From positions 1-6,404 of the forward strand of contig JALUFY010000022.1 in assembly GCA_027051995.1 (NCBI GenBank): 6,404 nt of DNA, written 5' to 3'. The notes beneath the pieces are model-generated. The model saw only the letters and a list, made by a program, of their open reading frames with translations. It did no database searches and was not told where the DNA came from. Shown here piece by piece: positions 1 to 5,346 of the stretch. This stretch comes from Hyphomicrobiales bacterium (GTDB taxonomy: Bacteria > Pseudomonadota > Alphaproteobacteria > Rhizobiales > Aestuariivirgaceae). How positions within the stretch are numbered: the first letter of the stretch is position 1; each line of letters opens with the position of its first letter. The translations under genes and the position numbers were made by a program.

Positions 1-83
1 GCGTAATCGTCATGCAGCTCGATGCCGTGCCAGGTGGTGGTGTGGGGGCGCTTTTCGGCCCTCGGCGGGGTAATTTTGCTCAT
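1..83 (-). CDS. ptrB: Probable oligopeptidase B (S9 family), N-terminal fragment
   Basis: Only the first 27 codons and two bases of the next are present; the gene runs off the left edge. The peptide reads [14 protein letters not shown], then TTTWHG, then DDY. This matches the usual start of oligopeptidase B (protease II), where 'P..AEKRPH' is followed by 'HG..L.DDYAWL'. The family is a cytosolic serine peptidase of the prolyl-oligopeptidase clan that cuts short peptides after Arg or Lys. Its beta-propeller and catalytic domain would lie outside the window, so activity cannot be judged. The start codon overlaps the msrB stop in an ATGA arrangement (4 bases shared), so the two genes are almost certainly cotranscribed and translationally coupled. 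The name rests on a short but characteristic segment; another S9A peptidase is possible. Confidence 0.7.
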   Translation of the reverse strand, partial: MSKITPPRAEKRPHTTTWHGIELHDDY

Positions 84-538
84 GAGGGGTCCTCTTCGCC
101 GTCCTCTTCATCCTCCGGGGTGAAAACGAGCGCCGCGCCATTGATGCAAAAGCGCAGGCCCGTGGGCGCGGGGCCGTCGGGAAAGACATGGCCAAGATGC
201 GCCCCGCAGGCCGCGCAGCGCGTCTCGATGCGCCGCATGCCGTGGCTTGTGTCCTCGATCTCGCGGATGGCGTCATCCGAGACGGGGCGGAAGAAGCTCG
301 GCCAGCCGGAGCCGGACTCGAACTTTGCCGAAGAGGAGAACAGCGGCGCGCCGCAGCACACGCAGGCATAGGTTCCGGCGCGCTTTTCGCCATTGTAGGG
401 ATGCGAAAAGGGGGCTTCGGTGCCGCACAATTGCGTTACGCGGTATTGCTCCGGCGTCAGGCGGGAGTCTTTGTCATGCGTGGTCATGCGCCAAGCATAG
501 CCCGCCCGGCGCGGCGGGAAAACCGTTTTCATCTCCAT
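80..538 (-). CDS. msrB: Peptide-methionine (R)-S-oxide reductase MsrB
   Basis: Reduces methionine-R-sulfoxide in proteins back to methionine, repairing oxidative damage in the cytosol. Numbering from the 538 start (152 aa): the family opening [10 protein letters not shown] is at 27-36; zinc-binding CxxC pairs are at Cys59/Cys62 and Cys108/Cys111; GWPSF is at 78-82; and the catalytic Cys131 lies in RFCINGAAL. The position before GWPSF that often holds the resolving cysteine (GCGWPSF) is Ser77 here, so recycling would need another thiol; Cys38 in LCGTE is a candidate. The C-terminus is a short acidic tail. Start choice: the ATG at 538 has GGAG five bases upstream. The ATG at 487 (135 aa, MTTHDKD) fits the usual MsrB N-terminus but has no Shine-Dalgarno. 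No signal peptide is seen. The stop overlaps the start of ptrB, and the DUF2336 gene is divergent. Confidence 0.95.
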   Translation of the reverse strand: MEMKTVFPPRRAGYAWRMTTHDKDSRLTPEQYRVTQLCGTEAPFSHPYNGEKRAGTYACVCCGAPLFSSSAKFESGSGWPSFFRPVSDDAIREIEDTSHGMRRIETRCAACGAHLGHVFPDGPAPTGLRFCINGAALVFTPEDEEDGEEDPS

Positions 539-617
539 ATTCTCTCCATGTCCTCCGCCGCGCGGAATTAAACTCTTCTTCACGGGTCGTTGCTAGAAAC
601 AGGCAAGGAGAGTTTTA

Positions 618-641
618 GTGATGTGTGCAACCAGCGGTTAA
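618..641 (+). other. Shine-Dalgarno-led mini-ORF before the DUF2336 gene
   Basis: AAGGAGAG at 605-612 is the best ribosome binding site in this intergenic region. It is ideally spaced (8 bases) not from the DUF2336 frame but from an ATG at 621, which opens a six-codon frame (MCATSG) ending in TAA at 639-641. A GTG at 618 is in the same frame. The large ORF begins at GTG 625, one frame away and inside this mini-ORF. It may be a leader peptide, a decoy, or the trace of a one-base indel separating the true start from the gene. What is visible is only the site and the frame; function is unknown. Confidence 0.25.
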
Positions 642-2508
642 GCATGCCGCTGGCGGCCTTTGCAGTGTGAGTGGTGCGCGGCCCGTGACAGACGCCAACG
701 GCACAGGAATTCCGCCATATCCTTCCCCGCCCGGCGCGCCCGCGCCCGGCGGCGAAGCGCCACGGCCCGGGGAAGAGGCCGCCGCGCCATCCCCGGCGGC
801 GGCCATGCAGCAGCGTCTGCAACAGGCCTTCGGCGCCATACCACAGGCTCCGTTGCACGAAGCCGCCGGAACCCGGCCCGCTGATGCGCGGCCCCCCGCG
901 CAGCCTGTTCCGCCACAATCCGCCGCGCCTTCCGCACCCTGGGGCGCGCCCCCGCTCATGCAGCCGCCGCAACCGCCAGCGCCGCCAATGCCGCCAGCGG
1001 ACGCGCCGCGACAGTTCATGCCGCAGTCCCCCGCTGCGCCTCAGGCCATGCAGCCGCCGCAACCGCCCGCGCCGGAAGCGCCATCCGCGCCCGTGACACA
1101 GCCTCCCGGCTTCGCCCCGGCGATGCCGCCCGCGCCTCCGGCCATGCAGACGTCGCAACCGCACATGCCGGAACCGCCACGGATGCCGCCCTCCGCGCCG
1201 GTCATGCCTCCTGCCACCATGCCGGAGCAGAGCATGCCGGAGCAGAGCATGCCGGAGCAGAGCATGCCGGAGCAGCCTGCGGAGCTTGCGCCGCCCGCCA
1301 TGCCGCAGCCGCCCGCCGCGCCGGAGCAGCCCGCCGAGCCGGAGCAGCCCGCCGCGTCCGTTCCACCCGCAACGCCGGAACAGAACACACCGCCGCCCGC
1401 GGCTCCGGATCAATCTGCCGTGTCCGAGACACCCGCGCCGGAACAAGCGGCTCCGGAGCAGCCCGCTCCGCCGGTGGACGAAGCGCTGGATAGAGCGCGC
1501 CTGATGGACGCTCTGCACACTCTTCTGGATGTCATGGGCATGCCCGACAGCGCCGCCCAGCCGCAGGAGCGCGCCCTGGCCGCCGATGCCCTGCTCATGC
1601 TGCTGCCGAAGGTCGCCACGCCGCGCATTTACGCCGCCCTGGGCAGGCGGCTGTGCCTGATGGAAAGACCGCCGCTGCCGCTGCTCAACGCCGTGCTCGC
1701 CTGCGGCCTGCCGGATGTCACAGGCCAGGTGCTCGCGGATGCGCGCATTCCCGAACGCGCGCTGCTCGATATCGTCGCGAAGGAAAATCCGGAAGAGCTG
1801 CGCCATGTGGTGCGCCGCCGCAACATCACCACCGCGCTCAGCGACGCCCTGGTGCGCCACGGCGGCGCGGAGACCGCCATGCGGCTATTGCGCAACAGGC
1901 TGGCCGCCATCCACGAGGGCACCTTCTGGCGTCTGCTGAGTCTGGCGCGGGACAACCCCGCCCTGCGCGCCCCCATGGCCACCCGCGAAGACCTCCCCGC
2001 CACCGTGGCCTTCGAGCTGTTCTGGTATCTCGCCCCCGCCCAGCGCCGCCATGTGCTGTCGCGCTTTCTCGGTGATTCGGGCATGCTGGGCAAGCTGCTG
2101 AACATCGCCCTGCCGGACCGTCCCGCCCTGCCGCGCGAGGACAGGGTCATGCGCACCGAATCCATGATCGAGCTGATCATCGAGGGCGATCTGGAATCCG
2201 CCGCCCACAACATGGCCCGCCTCTCCGGCCTGGATCAGTCCCTGTGCGCCCGCGTCATCGCCGACGCCTCCGGCGAGCCCCTGGCCGTCATGGTCAAGGC
2301 CCTGGGCTATTCGCGCACGGTTTTCCCGCAGATCATCGCCCGCCTCATCGCCTCGCCCGCCTCGCCGGTGGATTCCGCCAGGGACGGTGAGGAATTGCAG
2401 GCCATGTTCGATGTGCTCTCCACCGGCAAGGCCTGGATGCTTTTGCTCTACTGGGACTGGGCGGCGCGCCGCGCGGGCCCCTACGCCAATATCGAAATCC
2501 CGCGCTGA
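625..2508 (+). CDS. DUF2336 domain protein with long Pro/Ala/Gln/Met-rich N-terminal tail
   Basis: No biochemical function is known for this family. From GTG 625 the protein has 627 aa. Residues about 28-283 are low complexity, rich in Pro, Ala, Gln, Glu and Met, with degenerate modules of about 30 aa beginning MQPPQPP and an MPEQS tandem repeat; this part should be disordered. Residues about 284-627 are an all-helical, HEAT-like domain. Its 'ENPEELRHVVRR' and 'DNPALRAPMATREDLP' repeats, FWYLAPAQRR at 466-475 and a C-terminus with KAWMLLLYWDWAARRAGPY fit DUF2336. No membrane segment or signal peptide is seen, so it is probably cytosolic. The start is uncertain: GTG 625 follows AAGGAG by 14 bases, while GTG 685 (607 aa, VTDANGTG) gives a more natural N-terminus but lacks a Shine-Dalgarno. 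The gene stands alone, divergent from msrB. A scaffold or signalling role is only a guess. Confidence 0.85.
   Translation: MQPAVKHAAGGLCSVSGARPVTDANGTGIPPYPSPPGAPAPGGEAPRPGEEAAAPSPAAAMQQRLQQAFGAIPQAPLHEAAGTRPADARPPAQPVPPQSAAPSAPWGAPPLMQPPQPPAPPMPPADAPRQFMPQSPAAPQAMQPPQPPAPEAPSAPVTQPPGFAPAMPPAPPAMQTSQPHMPEPPRMPPSAPVMPPATMPEQSMPEQSMPEQSMPEQPAELAPPAMPQPPAAPEQPAEPEQPAASVPPATPEQNTPPPAAPDQSAVSETPAPEQAAPEQPAPPVDEALDRARLMDALHTLLDVMGMPDSAAQPQERALAADALLMLLPKVATPRIYAALGRRLCLMERPPLPLLNAVLACGLPDVTGQVLADARIPERALLDIVAKENPEELRHVVRRRNITTALSDALVRHGGAETAMRLLRNRLAAIHEGTFWRLLSLARDNPALRAPMATREDLPATVAFELFWYLAPAQRRHVLSRFLGDSGMLGKLLNIALPDRPALPREDRVMRTESMIELIIEGDLESAAHNMARLSGLDQSLCARVIADASGEPLAVMVKALGYSRTVFPQIIARLIASPASPVDSARDGEELQAMFDVLSTGKAWMLLLYWDWAARRAGPYANIEIPR
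958..1218 (+). repeat. Degenerate ~90-bp coding repeats (MQPPQPP modules)
   Basis: Three consecutive modules start with related sequence at 958, 1048 and 1144. They encode MQPPQPPAP, MQPPQPPAP and MQTSQPHMP. The first two share a 27-base opening with a single difference, exactly 90 bases apart. The remainder of each module is Pro/Ala/Met-rich but less alike. The spacing suggests old in-frame duplication inside the disordered tail of the DUF2336 protein. Confidence 0.6.
1219..1275 (+). repeat. 15-bp in-frame tandem repeat (MPEQS x3.8)
   Basis: The unit ATGCCGGAGCAGAGC occurs three times without a single difference (1219-1233, 1234-1248, 1249-1263), followed by a fourth partial copy of 12 bases (1264-1275). 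It encodes MPEQS-MPEQS-MPEQS-MPEQ. The unit is a multiple of three, so copy-number change by slippage would alter linker length without breaking the frame. Downstream codons (PEQPAEPEQPA) look like diverged relatives. Confidence 0.95.
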
Positions 2509-2563
2509 AGGCCGCCGCCCCTTGCTCGGTAAAACTCATAACTCATTGATATAATTACATAAT

Positions 2564-2597
2564 CGTCATTGCCGGGCTTGTCCCGGCAATCCAGGGC
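2564..2597 (+). repeat. Palindromic intergenic repeat, left copy
   Basis: A 34-base element with a perfect 9-bp stem ATTGCCGGG / CCCGGCAAT (2568-2576 and 2582-2590) and loop CTTGT, flanked by CGTC on one side and CCAGGGC on the other. It is the REP-like palindrome type very common in alphaproteobacterial intergenic regions (recognised from memory). It pairs as an inverted partner with 2737-2770. Confidence 0.85.
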
Positions 2598-2736
2598 CAA
2601 AAGCACATGCGAAAGCGTGAAGCTCCAAACGTGGCCCAAAACTTGTCAGTGCCGTATGGCGCCCCTTCCGTTCGTGTCCACTTTCACCCCGATGCAAGGA
2701 GCGCCACAGCCGCCGCCACGACAGGAGGCGCAAGCC

Positions 2737-2770
2737 GCCCTGGATGCCCGGCACAAGGCCGGGCATGACG
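2737..2770 (-). repeat. Palindromic intergenic repeat, right copy (inverted)
   Basis: The reverse complement of this 34-base element matches the left copy at 28 of 34 positions. It has its own perfect 9-bp stem ATGCCCGGC / GCCGGGCAT (2744-2752 and 2758-2766) and loop ACAAG. All six differences from the left copy fall in the stem and come as three compensating pairs, so both copies keep a full stem. The two copies face each other across 139 bases. Confidence 0.85.
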
Positions 2771-2789
2771 GAAGCATTTGATATTATTG

Positions 2790-2822
2790 AAAAATATTCC
2801 CTGAGCCCCGCGCTTGTCAGGG
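2790..2822 (-). terminator. Probable intrinsic terminator of ispB
   Basis: Read on the minus strand, about 50 bases after the ispB stop, a stem CCCTGA / TCAGGG with a 12-base GC-rich loop is followed directly by AATATTTTT. A GC stem with a U-rich tail fits a rho-independent terminator, although the stem is only 6 bp. The stem is at 2817-2822 and 2799-2804, the tail at 2798-2790. Confidence 0.6.
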
Positions 2823-2833
2823 GAGCGGCAACA

Positions 2834-2850
2834 CCGGGAATGTTTCCCGG
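2834..2850. other. Hairpin just downstream of ispB
   Basis: A perfect 7-bp inverted repeat, CCGGGAA (2834-2840) and TTCCCGG (2844-2850), surrounds a three-base loop. AAC and GTT outside could extend it past one unpaired base. It is 25 bases past the ispB stop. On neither strand does a strong U-run follow, so it is more likely an mRNA 3' end stabiliser or part of a two-hairpin terminator than a terminator alone. Confidence 0.5.
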
Positions 2851-2875
2851 GTTTCACTGGATAAATGTCAGGCCC

Positions 2876-3892
2876 CTAACTGACCCGCGCGATGCAGAAA
2901 TCCACCGCTTCGATGAGCGCCTCGCGCTCCCGGCTTTCGGGGAAGATGGCCATGGCGTCGCGGGCGATGGCGCCGTAGTGGCGGGCCCGCTCGATGGTGT
3001 CGGAAATGGCGTTGTATTTGTCCATGATCTTGAGCGCCCGCTCCAGATCGCCCTCGTTCTGCTCGCCCTTTTCCATCACCCGTTTCCAGAAGGCGCGCTC
3101 ATCCTGCGTGCCGCGCCTGTAGGAGAGCACCACTGGCAGGGTGGTCTTGCCTTCGCGGAAGTCGTCGCCCACCGCCTTGCCCAGCTTGTCCTGCTCGCCG
3201 GCGTAGTCCAGCGCGTCATCGACAAGCTGAAAGGCCACGCCCAGATTGCGCCCGTAGGATTCCAGCGCCTGCTGCTCCTCGCGCGGGCGCCTGGTCACCA
3301 CCGCGCCCAGCTCGGCGGCGGCGGAGAACAGGGCCGCCGTCTTGGCGTCGATCACCTTCATGTAGGCGTCCTCGGTGGTCGAGACGTCATGCTGCGCGGC
3401 CAGTTGCAGCACCTCGCCCTCGGCGATCACGGAAGCCGCGTTGGAGAGAATGCGCAGCGCCTCCAGAATGCCCGTCTCCACCATCATCTTGAAGGCCTGT
3501 CCGAGCAGATAGTCGCCCACCAGCACCGAGGCCTGATTGCCCCAGATCAGCCGCGCCGCCTTGCGCCCGCGCCGCCAGTCGCTTTCGTCCACCACGTCGT
3601 CATGCAGCAGCGTCGCGGTGTGCATGAACTCCACCGCCGTGGCCAGCTTGATGTGATCGTCGCCTTCGTAGCCCAGCATGCGCGAGGCCGCCAGCGTCAG
3701 CATGGGGCGCAGGCGCTTGCCGCCGGAGTTGATCAGGTGCCCGGCCAGCTCCGGGATCATGTCCACGTGCGAATGGGCGTGCGCCAGAATGGTCTCGTTT
3801 ATCCTGCCCATGTCCGGCTGAACGAGATCCAGAAGCGGTTGCAGCGAGGCCTTTCCCCCGTCCTTGTCGCCAAACGGCAAGACAACTCCCAT
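2876..3892 (-). CDS. ispB: Long-chain trans-polyprenyl diphosphate synthase (octa-/decaprenyl type)
   Basis: Extends farnesyl or geranyl diphosphate with isopentenyl diphosphate to the long all-trans chain used as the ubiquinone side chain; soluble enzyme. Numbering from the 3892 start (338 aa, MGVVLPFGD): GGKRLRP at 57-63, first Asp-rich motif DDVVD at 98-102 within HTATLLHDDVVDESD, second motif DDALD at 225-229, and GKTTLP at 248-253. The segment around the first motif closely resembles E. coli IspB. The small Ala93, five residues before DDVVD, leaves room for a long product; the exact length (C40 or C50) cannot be read from sequence, and C50 would be usual in this class. An upstream in-frame ATG at 3910 is possible, but a GC-only 16-base palindrome sits just before it, whereas 3892 has AAAGGG six bases upstream. 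Monocistronic, with its own promoter and terminator. Confidence 0.95.
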   Translation of the reverse strand: MGVVLPFGDKDGGKASLQPLLDLVQPDMGRINETILAHAHSHVDMIPELAGHLINSGGKRLRPMLTLAASRMLGYEGDDHIKLATAVEFMHTATLLHDDVVDESDWRRGRKAARLIWGNQASVLVGDYLLGQAFKMMVETGILEALRILSNAASVIAEGEVLQLAAQHDVSTTEDAYMKVIDAKTAALFSAAAELGAVVTRRPREEQQALESYGRNLGVAFQLVDDALDYAGEQDKLGKAVGDDFREGKTTLPVVLSYRRGTQDERAFWKRVMEKGEQNEGDLERALKIMDKYNAISDTIERARHYGAIARDAMAIFPESREREALIEAVDFCIARVS

Positions 3893-3915
3893 GACCGGCC
3901 CTTTCCCCATGTCTC

Positions 3916-3931
3916 GCGGGCGCGCGCCCGC
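3916..3931. repeat. Perfect 16-bp GC palindrome in the ispB leader
   Basis: GCGGGCGCGCGCCCGC reads the same on both strands. It lies in the ispB 5' leader, between the predicted promoter and the two candidate start codons (5 bases upstream of ATG 3910, 23 bases upstream of ATG 3892). It could be a dyad operator or an RNA structure near the ribosome site; in such GC-rich DNA it may also be chance. Confidence 0.4.
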
Positions 3932-3952
3932 CCGCCACGAACTTTCGCCTAT

Positions 3953-3981
3953 CCTATACGGGCAAATTCCACCGCCAGCAA
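3953..3981 (-). promoter_or_regulatory. Predicted sigma70-type promoter of ispB
   Basis: On the minus strand, TTGCTG (3981-3976) and TATAGG (3958-3953) are separated by exactly 17 bases and face ispB. Transcription would start near 3946, giving a leader of roughly 50 bases. This is the best promoter-like match in the divergent region; the -10 box extends as TATAGGAT. Prediction by eye only. Confidence 0.5.
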
Positions 3982-4047
3982 GCGCGGCCTATGGCCGCCG
4001 CCGCCCGCGCCTGTTAGGATGGCCGCGTTGAGAGGCAAGCGCTGCTG

Positions 4048-4272
4048 ATGCTGGAAGTGCTGAAAACCAATGATCCGGTTCTGCTCTCCTACGCCCGCCA
4101 CCGGCTGGCCGGGGAGGGGGTGGAGAGCTATGTCTTCGATCAGAACATCTCCGCCCTGGAGGGCTCCATCTGCGCCTTTCCGCGCCGCCTGATGGTGGCG
4201 GATGAGGACATCGGCAAGGCCCGCGCCGCCCTGATGGACATCCGCGAGCACTTGACGGAGCCCGGATCATGA
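4048..4272 (+). CDS. DUF2007 family protein
   Basis: A 74-aa protein that is nearly all DUF2007 domain (putative prokaryotic signal-transducing protein family); molecular role unknown. The family opening LKTNDPVLLSYARHRLAGEG (residues 5-24) is followed by YVFDQNISALEG and the basic/hydrophobic strand PRRLMVADEDI, which ends the ferredoxin-like fold. No membrane segment or catalytic motif is seen. The start ATG at 4048 has AGAGG about 12 bases upstream, and a possible -10 box TAGGAT lies at 4015-4020, without a clear -35. The stop overlaps the methyltransferase start by four bases (ATGA), so the two are translationally coupled. The same pairing beside ispB recurs in other alphaproteobacteria, as far as I recall, which supports a real gene. 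Confidence 0.9.
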   Translation: MLEVLKTNDPVLLSYARHRLAGEGVESYVFDQNISALEGSICAFPRRLMVADEDIGKARAALMDIREHLTEPGS

Positions 4273-5042
4273 CCGGCGGGCAACAGGACGATCTGCTCAC
4301 CGATGACGGGTTTCTGGGCGGCCGCCTGCGTATTCTGCAACCCAAAAAGGGCTTTCGCGCCGGCGTGGATTCAGTTCTCGTGGCCGCCGCCGTGCCGGCG
4401 GAGGAGGGGGACAAGGTCTTCGAGGCTGGCACCGGCCCCGGCGTGGCCGCTCTGTGCCTGGCCGCCCGCGCGCCCGGCGTGCGCATCACCGGCGTGGAGC
4501 GGGACGTGGCCAGCGCCATGCTGGCGGACAGGAACGCCATGCGCAACAATCTCTCCGCCGCCCTGCGCGTCATGCACGGCGATGTGCGACAGGCCACCCG
4601 CCATGATCTGGCCCGCTGGCCGCGCCATGGCGGCTTCGATCACGCCTTCGCCAATCCGCCCTATTACGAGCATGGCGCGATCACGCCTTCGCCCTCCCTG
4701 CGCCGCGCCGGGGCCAGCGCCTTCGCTCCCGGCGATCTCGAGCTGTGGATCAAGGCGCTGAGCGTCATGACGAAGACGCGCGGCACGGTCACCATCATCC
4801 ATCCCGCCGCCTCCCTGCCGCGCCTTCTGGCGGCCTTTTCGCGCGGCATGGGTGACATCGCCGTCAAGCCCGTGTATCCAAGACGCCATGACCCCGCCTC
4901 GCGGGTGATCGTGCAGGGCGTCAAGGGCTCACGCGCCCCCATGCGCCTGCTGCCGGGAATCGTGCTGCACGGGGAAGACGGCGCATCGACGCGCCAGGCC
5001 GTGGCCATTCTGCGCGATGGGGCGGCCCTGCCGCTGCGCTGA
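4269..5042 (+). CDS. TrmN6/YfiC-type SAM-dependent methyltransferase (COG4123)
   Basis: A class I methyltransferase of 257 aa. Motif I, VFEAGTGPG (50-58), binds S-adenosylmethionine. Glu77 in GVERDV is in the place of the acidic residue that holds the ribose. NPPY (129-132) is the catalytic motif of N6-adenine and related amino-methylating enzymes. The N-terminal LTDDGFLGGRLRILQPKKG (10-28) is characteristic of the family whose E. coli member YfiC (TrmN6) methylates A37 of tRNA-Val. Substrate here is inferred from family only; alphaproteobacterial members are usually annotated 'tRNA1(Val) (adenine(37)-N6)-methyltransferase' or just 'methyltransferase'. Its length is close to the family norm and no key residue is missing. 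It overlaps the DUF2007 stop by 4 bases and lies 19 bases before the small membrane protein gene, so it is probably the middle gene of an operon. Confidence 0.88.
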   Translation: MTGGQQDDLLTDDGFLGGRLRILQPKKGFRAGVDSVLVAAAVPAEEGDKVFEAGTGPGVAALCLAARAPGVRITGVERDVASAMLADRNAMRNNLSAALRVMHGDVRQATRHDLARWPRHGGFDHAFANPPYYEHGAITPSPSLRRAGASAFAPGDLELWIKALSVMTKTRGTVTIIHPAASLPRLLAAFSRGMGDIAVKPVYPRRHDPASRVIVQGVKGSRAPMRLLPGIVLHGEDGASTRQAVAILRDGAALPLR

Positions 5043-5061
5043 AAATCAGGACGTGACGCCA

Positions 5062-5265
5062 ATGCTGGGAAAACTCGTCATCGCGCTGCTTCTTCTGGCG
5101 CTTGTTTTCATGACCTTCAAGTTCATGCGCGAGCGCGAGGCCCGTCTGCGCGACCGCATTGAAAAGCCGCGCGGCGGCGCTGCGCGGGACGAAAAGCCGG
5201 CGGATGAAACCGTGACCTTGAAAAAAGACCCGGAAACCGGCGTCTATCAGCCATCCGATGATTGA
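5062..5265 (+). CDS. Small single-pass membrane protein, function unknown
   Basis: A 67-aa protein. Residues 4-21 (KLVIALLLLALVFMTFKF) form one hydrophobic helix near the N-terminus, followed by a highly charged segment (REREARLRDRIEK) that may be coiled, and an acidic C-terminus ending DPETGVYQPSDD. The positive charges after the helix suggest that the C-terminal part faces the cytoplasm. The start ATG at 5062 has AGGA ten bases upstream; an in-frame GTG at 5053 would add three residues, and a longer frame to 5017 overlaps the methyltransferase and is unlikely. I do not recognise a named family, though small proteins with a similar 'DP.TG.Y.P' tail occur near glyQ in other alphaproteobacteria (from memory). 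The glyQ promoter -35 box overlaps its stop codon. Confidence 0.8.
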   Translation: MLGKLVIALLLLALVFMTFKFMREREARLRDRIEKPRGGAARDEKPADETVTLKKDPETGVYQPSDD

Positions 5266-5290
5266 CCTTCAGCCGCGCTGCCCCTAGTTT
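5262..5290 (+). promoter_or_regulatory. Predicted sigma70-type promoter of glyQS
   Basis: TTGACC (5262-5267) and TAGTTT (5285-5290) are separated by exactly 17 bases. The expected start near 5297 gives a leader of about 50 bases before glyQ. The -35 box contains the TGA stop of the preceding gene, so glyQS can be expressed independently of it. No T-box or other leader structure is evident. Prediction by eye. Confidence 0.6.
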
Positions 5291-5346
5291 CGCGCCAGAT
5301 TCCACAACCCTGAACCCTGCCAGAGGCATCGAGGGCCTGATCCACA

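Larger units (their letters stand above)
2509..2875. other. Gene-free region between two converging genes
   Basis: These 367 bases separate the DUF2336 gene (plus) from ispB (minus), which converge. I find no convincing gene: open frames here pass through the palindromes and give the well-known spurious 'MPGLVPGIQ' type of peptide. The region holds an AT-rich stretch (2531-2563), an inverted pair of palindromic repeats (2564-2770), a second AT-rich stretch (2772-2798) and two hairpins (2799-2822 and 2834-2850). No U-rich terminator directly follows the DUF2336 stop; the first palindrome, about 60 bases downstream, may serve as a 3' end structure. The 139 bases between the two palindromes show no recognisable feature. 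Confidence 0.75.

Noticed and set aside
580..1860. 426-codon open frame on the minus strand opposite the DUF2336 tail
   Set aside because: Its product is Arg/Gly/His-rich with simple repeats, as expected from the antisense of Pro/Ala/Gln-rich GC-rich codons. It has no family resemblance, and the plus-strand frame continues into a recognisable domain.
2564..2770. Inverted palindromes as a CRISPR array or as insertion-sequence ends with a transposase
   Set aside because: There are only two copies, in opposite orientation, with no regular spacer and no transposase frame in the 139-base interior.
2566..2781. Short frames on both strands in the gene-free region (MPGLVPGIQ and MPGLSRQSR peptides)
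   Set aside because: These peptides are translations of the palindromic repeats; 'MPGLVPGI' proteins are a familiar annotation artefact in alphaproteobacteria.
2744..4048. 434-codon open frame on the plus strand opposite ispB
   Set aside because: It lies antisense to a clear polyprenyl synthase with all motifs, starts inside a palindromic repeat, and shows no domain. Stop-poor antisense frames are common in GC-rich DNA.
4371..5062. Minus-strand frames opposite the methyltransferase (172 and 132 aa)
   Set aside because: They are shadows of the methyltransferase reading frame without family motifs or ribosome sites.
5291..5346. Riboswitch or attenuator in the glyQ leader
   Set aside because: The leader is only about 50 bases, with no convincing stem pair, no U-run and no glycine-rich leader peptide.
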